From: Rhododendron vialii
Taxonomy: Eukaryota > Streptophyta > Magnoliopsida > Ericales > Ericaceae
Length of the DNA stretch: 64,000 bases
Assembly (NCBI RefSeq): GCF_030253575.1
Contig: NC_080557.1
Coordinates: 3,281,001-3,345,000 of the forward strand
Reading direction: 5' to 3'
Below, one piece after another: positions 34,351 to 44,200 of the stretch; the stretch's first letter is position 1; each line of letters starts with the position of its first letter. The notes beneath the pieces were generated by a model that was given only the letters and a program-made list of their open reading frames with translations, searched no databases and was not told where the DNA came from. A program made the position numbers and the translations under genes.

Positions 34351-36557
34351 ATGGCTACTGGTAGTTCCATTTCAGAAACAACAATGGCTACTAGTAACAA
34401 GGCAATCGGGATCGACCTCGGCACGAAGTCCAGCTGCGTGGGGGTGTGGCATAACGACCGAGTCGAAATCATCCCGAACGACCAAAGCAACCGGACCACC
34501 CCTTCCTACGTTGCCTTCACTGACACCGAGCGCCTGGTTGGCGACACGGCCAGATATCAAGTCGCCATGAACCCACGAAACACCGTTTTCAACGTCAAAC
34601 GCCTCATCGGCCGGCGGTTCTCCGACCCCTCCGTCCAATCCTACATCAAACTCTGGCCCTTCAAAGTTACTCCGGGTCCTAGCGACAAACCCATGATCGT
34701 CGTCAACTTCGAAGGCGAGGAGAAGAAATTCTCAGCCGAACAAATATCGAGCATGGTCTTGGTGAAGATGAGGGAAACGGCGGAGAATTATCTGGGGCAA
34801 TCGGTGAAAGACGCCGTGATTACAGTACCGGCGTATTTCAACGGTGCACAGCGGCAAGCGACAAAGGACGCCGGAGCAATTGCGGGTATGAATGTCGTGA
34901 GGATTATTAACGAGCCGACCGCGGCTGCGATTGCGTACGGCTTGAACAAGGGTTCAAGAAAAGGGGAGCAGAATGTGCTGATTTTTGACTTGGGGGGAGG
35001 GAGTACTGATGTTACGATTTTGACAATCGAAGAGGGGATTTTTGAAGTGAAAGCTACGGCGGGGGATACCCACTTGGGTGGGGTGGATTTCGATAGCAGA
35101 GTGGTGAATCATTTCGTGGCGGAGTTTAAACGGAAGCACAGGAAGGATATGAGCGGAAATGCGAGGGCGTTGATGCGGTTGAGAAACGCTTGTGAGAGAG
35201 CGAAACAGACTCTATCGTCGGCTACTCATACAATGATGGAGCTCGAATCGTTATACGAAGGGATCGATTTTTACCCCACAATTACTCGGGCGAGGTTCGA
35301 GGAATTGAACATGGATTTGTTTAGAAAGTGCATGGAGCCGGTGGAGAAATGCCTTCGCGATGGGAGAATCGATAAGAGTTCGGTTCGTGAGGTTGTCCTT
35401 GTGGGTGGGTCCACCCGGATTCCGAAGATACAACAATTACTGCAGGATTTCTTCAATGGGAAAGAGCTATGTAAGAGTATTAACCCAGATGAGGCCGTGG
35501 CATACGGGGCGGCGATACAGGCGGCGATTTTAAACGGCCAAGGGAATGAGAAGGTGCAGGACTTATTATTGCTTGATGTAACGCCGTTTAGTTTGGGGTT
35601 CGAAACGGCAGGTGGGGTAATGAGAGTTGTGATCCCAAGAAACTCGTCGATTCCAACTAAGAAGGAGGGCATTCTCTCGACGTTTATGGATAATCAGCCG
35701 GGGGTTTTGATTCAGGTTTATGAAGGGGAAAGAACGAGGACTAGGGATAATAATCTGTTGGGGGAATTTGAGTTGACTGGAATCCCCCCTGCGCCTAGGG
35801 GGGTTCCGCAGATCAAAGTGCTTTTCGACATAGATACGAATGGAATTTTGACCGTGATGGTGGAGGAGGGGACGACGGGGGTGAAGAATAAGATTACGAT
35901 TAACGATAAAGGGAGGTTAAGTGAGGAGGAGATTAAGAAGATGGTGAGGGAGGAGGAGAGGTACAAGTTGGAGGACGAAAAGGTGAAGAGGATGGCGGAG
36001 GTGAGGAATGCGTTCGAGAATTACGGTATATCTCCTTTATTTTTTGTTGTTCATTTATACTTCCTCTGTTCCAAAAAGTTGTACACTTTCACTACTGTTC
36101 CAATCCTATGACATTCTTAAATTTCTTGATTGAAAATTTAACTTTTAGATCAAATGCTGACCAATATCCGTTTAAGCTAAAATTTAACTGACACGAGGGC
36201 CACTAATCGAGCTGAAAATAACATTATTTTGGATGCTTAATTTATTACCCAACTGAGTACGACATGTTTTATATTTTTTTGTTGTAACCAGTTTTCCCAT
36301 TACATGAAGAGGTGTGTGTCTTGAAGAATCAAGTTGAGATACTGAAGGATGTGTGCCAAAGACAGGAGAATCAGATTGAGACCTTTAAGGACTTGTGCCA
36401 GAGGCAAGAGGAGAAGATATGTGCATATGACAGAAAGTTTGAAAAATACTCCAAATTGATAGATGACCAAGCCACGACGATTAAGCAGCTAGAGGCGGCC
36501 ATTACGTGTGCATATATGTTGGTGGAAGGTCGCGTTGGGGCAAGCTCTTCTCAGTGA
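34351..36557 (+). CDS. Hsp70 with lid replaced by a short coiled-coil tail
   Basis: Exon 1 (34351-36025, 558 codons plus one base) encodes a cytosolic-type Hsp70: ATPase domain with [12 protein letters not shown], the IKLWPF lysine, [12 protein letters not shown] and [12 protein letters not shown], then the peptide-binding beta domain. It ends in the lid at Glu-Asn-Tyr with a phase-1 donor (g/gtatat). A 266-base intron leads to acceptor ccag at 36288-36291. Exon 2 (36292-36557) then reads on in frame for 87 residues to a stop, making 646 in all. The tail holds a 14-residue repeat ([13 protein letters not shown] / [13 protein letters not shown]) and looks like a coiled coil. There is no C-terminal lid and no EEVD, so TPR co-chaperone docking should be lost. 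T-to-K in the DLGTT loop and T-to-S in GGGT are unusual. If unspliced, the frame would run to 36111. Expression is unproven. Confidence 0.75.
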
Positions 36558-36839
36558 CTTACTTTTGCTTGTGTATGAGGTACTTGACTTGCCGTAATCT
36601 CATTTTTAGTTCATTAGTGGTGATCTAGAACTTCTAGTACTTTAATAGTCGTAACGGTTGTTTTTAAGAATTCTTTTTGCATGATAGTCTAATACTAGCA
36701 TGGCATCTTATTACCACAATCACCCCGTGATAACCGGATGAGAGACTATCCACCAAAACAACTGGGATTGCAAAAATGCGGAAAGAGAGAAATATTTCGG
36801 GCATCAAAGAACCAGTGAATACATTACAAGAAATAGGTT

Positions 36840-37765
36840 AATGAAGGAAAAAGAAAGAATGATGACTAAGGATAATGATCTGTTGACTGGAATTCCCCCT
36901 GTGCCTAGGCTGGTTCTGCAGATCAAAGCGATTTTCTAGATAGATGCGAATGGGATTTTTATCGTTACGGGCAGAGGATGAGACGACGGCTGAAGAATTA
37001 AGATGACAATTACAAACGATAAGGGGGCGGGTTTTTTTTTTTTTGCCAACCGATAACAGATGATATTATAACTCCAATCAAAGAGTACATCTCAAGATGA
37101 TAACTCGTCCTTAGACAAAGAACCAAGTAACCACGACGGTGGAGATTCATCCCACAAACTATACCTCAAACGAACTAAACCTTTTTTCTTGCAGAAACAA
37201 CCCAAAACAACCTAATTGGAAGAAACCTAGTTGGGAGAAAAACTCACGGCAATAAACCAGAGAGAAAACTTCCACAATATAGAGGAGAATAAGCAAATGA
37301 TTGCAAACCAACAAGAAAAATGAAAAAAAAAACCTCGCCATCATCATCCACCAACATAGGTCTCCAACTCCGGCGACCCAATCATCCACAAAAGCTTTGC
37401 ACCCACAGTTGCACATCTGAATCACACCACCAGAGACGAGTCACCGGCGAACGGCAAATATGATGGAGGAGGTCCGGTGGTAGAGAAACCAAAGAGGCTA
37501 AGGCGTCGGGAGGCGTGAGGGAAGGATGAAGGTGGAGAATGATGAAAGGACCTCATAGGGGAGATCCCACCCCCCTTTTAGGGTTAAGCGGGCGGTTGAG
37601 TGAGGACGATTTTAAATCACGAAGGGAATGAGAAGTGCAAGACTTGTTAGTGCTCGAAGGGAATGTGAAGTGAAGTGCAAGACTTGTTAGTGCTCGATGT
37701 AACGCCATTTAGTTTAGGGATAGAAGCAGAGGGTGGGGTTATAACTGTTGATTCTAAGAAGAGTT
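36840..37765 (+). pseudogene. Scrambled Hsp70 fragments with a retroposon insertion
   Basis: 36845-37030 resembles the Hsp70 beta domain (aaggataatgatctgttgactgg ... cagatcaaagcgattttc) with stops. After a retroposon, 37596-37765 continues with ttgagtgagga. It then switches to an earlier Hsp70 segment (gcaagacttgttagtgctcgatgtaacgcc), part of it duplicated. The order is not colinear with a gene, so this is debris of duplication. Confidence 0.75.
37031..37585 (-). mobile_element. Retroposon in the Hsp70 fragment, minus strand
   Basis: It starts with a poly(T) run (37032-37044), i.e. a minus-strand poly(A) tail. It is flanked by aagggggcgg (37021-37030) and aagcgggcgg (37586-37595), a 10-bp duplication with one mismatch. 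The interior is GC-rich toward the far end, like the element at 9940-10968. No reverse transcriptase was seen. Confidence 0.65.
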
Positions 37766-38645
37766 TAAATAATAACGCGAATATCAAAAAAGACCAAAGA
37801 TATTGGGACGAATGAAGTACTTTTTAAGAAGAGAAAGTGGAACACGATACATGATGGAATCGAATCAGAATGATCTTAATTTAATTCATTGAACTCGTCA
37901 AAGAAAGTTCGGAATGGTCTGTTGACATGTCCTAAGCTTAGACATTTTTTGGTCTTCAAATTCATTTCAGCACAACGGAGTGGAGTGGAGTTGGTGTCTC
38001 CCTTATACACTAATGTACATGGGTAGAGTTTGTTTCCCGTAAACACTCATCTCCCTCCCCAAATCCCCTAGGACAGAGTAGATTAAATTTAATGAATGCA
38101 AAAAAAAAAAAAAATCATTTCAGCTTGAGACGTGTTCTTCTCTGCCAAAGCTATCGATCAGCCGCCAGTAAGCACGAAAACAAACCCGAAGCTGTACGAA
38201 ACTACTGGGAAAAACGATCGAAAACTGTACAATACACCGGAACGAATCCAGCAGTTTGGATTTGTAAGAACAAGATTATCGGTTGTCATGTAAAAATGCT
38301 AGTGAATAGTATAATTTTTTATATATTTTTATTTTATCTATTTACATTTTTTTCAACACCACACCAATACTATCTATTTTATCTATTTTCTATTAAAATA
38401 TTATTACTATTATTTCCCTTTTTTCTTTTCTTCTTCTTTATTACTGTTTAAGGACAAATGGGAAGAGAGGAGGAGTTGTTAGGAAAATAATAAAAAAACA
38501 GATATCTAGTGAATAATGGGTAGCTATTTTTAGCTATCCATCCATGAAAATGTATTTTACATTTGTGTTTTACTAATCTGCTGCAGTAGTGTTTTTGAGT
38601 TTTACTTATCTACTTTAACTAATTTAATACATATACCTAATTTGG
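37766..38645. other. Intergenic DNA, no gene seen
   Basis: AT-rich. A block near 37917-37985 (gtcctaagcttagacatttt, ttcatttcagc) recurs near 51862-51905, so the regions upstream of two Hsp70 copies share old repeats. No gene is visible. Confidence 0.45.
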
Positions 38646-39082
38646 TGTTGATGCTTTAATATGGTGTCTGGTACTCGATCCAACAAATAGCTAGTAGCCT
38701 AATAAAAAGTGTGAGTTTCAAATACGTACTAGAAACACAATCACACACTTCTAATTCATATTAAAATCAATTTCTTATTCAGTTTCTGAGATACCTTAGA
38801 TCTCTCTCACAGACTCCAATTACAACGAAATCCTAAGTTGTCTATTTATAGGATTACAAAACGGGTACCAACCGTGTGTGGTGGTCAACGGCGGTGATGG
38901 CTACGTGGTGGTCTTCACGCGGCTTCGTGTTGGTTCGGGGAAGGTGGTGGTCGGCGGCACGAGTTCCTTGTGCTAGACAAAGCTTCTGGGAAGTGTCTGG
39001 CAAAACACCCAGAACCCTTCTAGGTTCCTCTTTTGAGTTCCAACACCTACTGGAAGGCTGGGATTTCAACAATCTCCACCTT
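38646..39082 (-). mobile_element. LTR and polypurine tract of a retrotransposon, minus strand
   Basis: On the minus strand a polypurine tract (aaggtggagat, 39082-39072) abuts TGTTGAAATCC, and the LTR runs to GCATCAACA at 38646 (426 bp). A minus-strand TATA box (tataaatag, 38850-38842) sits centrally. Internal sequence right of 39082 shows no coding domain that I recognise, so this is the 3' end of a damaged element. Confidence 0.5.
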
Positions 39083-39873
39083 GGCAAGAATCCAATAACA
39101 TGATTCGAGCCAACTATCTTCAACGATGTCTTCATAACAAAGTAGATTCTTTAAAACAAATCTAGTCTTCGGTAACATATTTAGATTCAGATGCATATTC
39201 AGATGCTTGATTCAGATCAAGCCAAATTCATATTCGTATTCGTATTCAAATTAAAATTCAGATGCTCAATCTCATTTGAGCCAGGCGCCCCAGAGGCGCA
39301 TGCAAGTATCAGTCCAAACAACTGACGAATTCAAATTCATATTCATATTCATATACGGATTCCCCAATAACGGTGCAGCTCCACCTGATCAAATATCGGA
39401 TATTTCTCAAAACTTGGGGACTGAGAAGAGAAATAATACAACTGCAGGGACCTAAAGTGAAATTAGGCCTGTTGGAGCAGTGTTCTAACCATACTGGATA
39501 ATTTTCCTCCTTGGTTGGCTTATTAATGCAGCACTACCGAAAGTTGTTCCTTTTAAAAAAGGAAAAACCTTCACCTGCTTTGAATTCTTTTTCCAGAAAG
39601 CATTAAAGAAGAGCGCACTTATTCATTTTCCTTTTCTTCCTTCGTCTTCTTTGCTTCTGCAACTTTTTCTTCTCCTTTCTTTCGTCTTCTTTCTTTCAAA
39701 CTTCCGTCCTTCACGGGTCACGGCCGAACGGCCCGTGAGAACTCTGTACACCTCCAATTAATAAGATGAGTCTTGTGCCAATCTCTTCGTGTTGGTTCGT
39801 GAAAGAGGAGGTAGAATGATTGCTCTCTCACTTCCTATCAAACATGGGTCCTAATAGTTCCATTTAAAAAACA
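39083..39873. other. Retroelement remnant and Hsp70 upstream region
   Basis: The first 300 bases have degenerate tandem attcatattcgtatt repeats (39225-39360), probably non-coding retroelement interior. The last 70 bases (ctatcaaac ... ctaatagttccatttaaaaaacaatgg) match the leader of the Hsp70 copy at 34351, showing that the duplication includes the 5' UTR. Confidence 0.5.
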
Positions 39874-41295
39874 ATGGCTACTAGTTGTTCCATTTCAGAA
39901 ACAACAATGCCTACTAGTAACAAGGCAATTGGGATCGACCTCGGCACGAAGTACAGCTGCGTGGGGGTGTGGCATAACGACCGAGTCGAAATCATCCCGA
40001 ACGACCAAGGCAACCGGACCACCCCTTCCTACGTCGCCTATTCGCCTTCACCGACACCGAGCGCCTGGTTGGCGACACGGCCAGATACCAAGTCGCCATG
40101 AACCCCCGAAACACTGTTTTCAACGTCAAACGCCTCATCGGCCTGCGGTTCTCCGACCCCTCCGTCCAATCCGACATCAAACTCTGGCCCTTCAAAGTTA
40201 CTCCGGGTCATAACGACAAACCCATGATCGTCGTCAACTTCGAAGGCAAGGAGAAAAAATTCTCAGCCGAACAGATATCGAGCATGGTCTTGGTGAAGAT
40301 GAGGGAAACGGCGGATAATTATCTGGTGCAATCGGTGAAAGACGCCGTGATTACAGTACCGGCGTATTTCAACGGTGCACAGAGGCAGGCGACGAAGAAT
40401 GCCGGAGCGATGTCGGGTATGAATGTCATGAGGATTATTAACGAGCTGACCGCGGCTGCCATTGCGTACGGCTTGAACAAGGGTTCAAGAGAAGGGGAGC
40501 AGAATGTGCTGATTTTTGACTTGGGTGGAGGGAGTACTGATGTTACGATTTTGACTATCGAACAGGGGATATTTGAAGTGAAAGCTATGGCGGGGGATAC
40601 CCACTTGGGTGGGGTGGATTTCAATAGCCGAATGGTGAATCATTTTGTGGCAGAGTTTCAGAGGAATCACAAGAAAGACATGAGCGGAAACGCGAGGGCG
40701 TTGATGCGGTTGAGAAACGCTTGTGAGAGAGCGAAGCAGAATCTTTCGTCAGCTACTTGGACGACGATAGAGCTCGATTCGTTACACGAGGGGATTGGTT
40801 TTTACCCCACGATTACTCGCGAGGGGTTCGAGTAATTGAACACGGATTTGTTTAGAAAGTGCATGGAGCTTGTCGAGAAATGCCTTGTCGATGCAAATAT
40901 CGTTGTATCGATAAAAATACGGTTCATGAGGTTGTTCTTGTCGGTGGGTCCACCCGGATTCCGAAGATACAACAATTACTGCAGGATTTTTTCGACGGAA
41001 AAAAGCTATGTAAGAGTATTAACCCAGATGAGGCTGTGGCATATGGGGCGGCGGTACAAGCAGCGATTTTAATCGGCGAAGGGAATGAGAAGTTGCAAGA
41101 CTTTTTATTGCTCGATGTAACGCTGTTTAGTTTGGGTATAGAAACGAAGGGTGGGGTTATGACTGTTTTGGTTCCAAGAAACACGACAATACCAACTCTG
41201 AAGGAGCACATTTTGTTGATGTTTTCGGATAATCAGCAGGGGATTTTGATTCAGGTTTATGAAGGGGAAAGTGCGAGGGCTAAGGATAATAATCT

Positions 41296-44200
41296 TAAAG
41301 AGATTCTGAATTCTGGACTGAATTGGTAAAGAAATGATCAAGAACTAGAGAGAGAAAACACGAGAAAAGAGAAAAGGAAAAACTGATTTTTATTTCATTC
41401 TATTCGATGATTACAAAGCTAGGCCTCAAAGTCTTATATATCAGTTGATTACAGAGCTAATCAAGATTACCCTCTAACTAATCTCAATTCCCTAACTAAC
41501 TCAGAAACTATCTAACCAACTACACACTTGAGTTAGCTGACGTGGAAGCTTGAGCTGAGCCTCCTGTGCTTGAGCTGGCAGCTTCACTTGAGCTAACATT
41601 AGAATCCCTTAAGCTAACATTAGAATCCTTTATAGCCCCCTGCAAACGCATGGGAGGATCACCTACCATGAGTTTGGCCTTAAGAGTTTGAAACCTGAGA
41701 ACAGAGAGAGCTTTGGTAAAGATATCAGCGATTTGATAGTCAGTACCCACATGAGACACAACAATACGTTTACTGAGCACTTGTTCTCTAATGAAATGGT
41801 AATCAATCTCAATATGCTTTGTCCTAGCATGAAAATTAGGGTTTGAAGCAAGAGCAATAGCGGATTTGTTATCACATAACAAAACAGGTGGAGAGGACAA
41901 AGAAACATGTAAGTCATAGAGCAGTTGTTGCAACCAAACCAAATCACTTGCAGTTTGAGCCATGGCCCTATTTTCTGCTTCAGTAGAAGAACGAGCCACA
42001 GTATGCTGTTTCTTGGCGCACCAAGATACAAGATTAGATCCCAGAAAAATGCTAAACCCTGTTGTGGACCTCCTATCAATAGGATCTCCTGCCCAATCAG
42101 CATCAGCATATGCAGTGAGAGATAAAGGACTGGGACGAAAATGGAGACCTTGATGAACTGTGCCTTTGATATACCGCAAGATTCTCTTGATAGCTATAAA
42201 ATCACTAAGCCTTGGACAATGCATATGTTGGCAGGCCACATTGACAGAAAAAGAAAGTTCTGGCCTCGTGAGAGTGAGATACTGCAAAGAGCCCACTATA
42301 GTTCTATATAAATGAACATTATCAAACAAAGAATCAGAGGAAGGTATCCCAGGTTTAACAGAAATAGGTGTGGCACTGGGTTTACACTCCACCATTCCAG
42401 CCTTTAGTAACAACTCAGAAGCATATTTAGCTTGAGATAAAAATATACCAGAAGAAGAAGATTGTACTTCAATGCCCAAAAAGTAATTAAGAGTACCCAA
42501 ATCTTTCATGACAAACCTTTTGCTGAGCTGAGTAATAAGAGCAGAGATGTATGCACAATCATTACCGGTGATGACTATATCATCAACATAGATCAAGACA
42601 AGAGTGATGGTACTATCCTGAGAGAGAATAAACAGAGATGTATCTGCCTTGCTGGAGATGAAACCCAACTCAATCAGATAATTGGAAAACATGGCATACC
42701 ATGCTCGTGGTGCTTGTTTAAGACCGTACAAAGCTTTGGAAAGTTTACAAACATACTCAGGATGTGCAGGGTCCTTGTAGCCCAAAGGTTGCGTCATATA
42801 AACATCTTCAGAAATTACTCCATGTAAAAATGCATTGGAGACATCCAACTGCCTTAAAGGCCAGTGATGATGAATTGCAAGGCTCAGAATAACCCTAAGA
42901 GTAGGTTGTTTGAGGACAGGACTAAATGTTTCTGTATAGTCCATGCCTTCCTCTTGTTGATTACCATTTGCAACAAGATGAGCTTTGTACCTTGCCACTG
43001 AACCATCCGAATGCCTTTTGATCTTATAAATCCACTGACAACCTATAATATGACTATGGGAAGGTGGAGGAACAAGTTGCCAAGTTCCTTGTTTAACCAA
43101 TGCTTCATACTCTTCTGCCATGGCTTTTTGCCACACATGATAAGAAATAGCTTCAGAAAAATGAGAGGGTTCTTTCAGAGGAAAAGAAGAAACGGAAGTG
43201 AATAAAGTGAAAGGATGTTTGGGTTTAAAAATCCCATGTTGAGACCTAGTCCTCATAGAATGAGAAGGCTCTACAGTGGAAAGAGGAACAGAAGTTGTAG
43301 TAGATACAGAAGAGGGAAGAGAAGAAGTAGTATTTGGAATGGACACATTAAGAAACTCAGAACTGGAATGAATAGGAAAGGAGAGAGTGTCAAAAATAGG
43401 AGTAGGAGCTGGAGAAGACACAGATTGAGAAGAAACAGAAGGAACATTTGGAGTAACAGTGATTACAATATCCTGAAAGTCAGTAAGAGGAACACTAAAG
43501 GAAGACAGATCTGTAGTGGAAGGGGCTAAGGAAAGAGATTTGGACAAAAGAGTAGAGTAAGGAAAGTCACTCTCAATAAACCTGACATGTCTTGATATAT
43601 ACACTTTATTAGAGATAGGGTCAAAACATCTGTATCCTTTGGAAGCTTGGCAATACCCCAAAAATACACAAGGAGTAGACTTAGGAATGAGTTTATGTGA
43701 ATGATAAGGTTTCAACCATGGAAAACAAGCACAACCAAAAGGTTTGAGAGCAAGATAATCAGGTTGGGAATTAAAAAGAAGAACAAAAGGGACTTGAAAC
43801 TTTAGAGAAGAATGGGGAAGTCTATTAGCTAGAAAAACTGTTGTAATCAAGGCTTCTAGCCAAAACTGAGCAGGAATTCCTGCTTGATGAAGAAGAGTAA
43901 GTGTAGTATCCATAAGATGTCTGTGCTTTCTTTCCACCACACCATTTTGCTCTGGTGTGTGTGGACAAGAAGTCTGATGAATTGTGCCATTAGTGAGGAA
44001 CAGACTAGTAAGATAGTGATTAACGAATTCTTTTCCATTGTCTGATCTAACAAGTTTAGCAGTGGCGTGAAACTGTGTTTGCACATAGGCTTTAAAATGA
44101 GTAAGTGTGGTCTTTACGTCAGATTTGTAGTGCAAAGGAAATAACCAAGAATATCTAGTACAATCATCAATGATAAGAAGATAGTATCTAAAACCTTTGA

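Noticed and set aside
36026-36111. Read-through end of the first Hsp70 copy (586 residues)
   Set aside because: The extension is hydrophobic intron-like sequence. A consensus donor is present at the same position in the paralogue, and splicing gives a coherent coiled coil. Kept only as an alternative.
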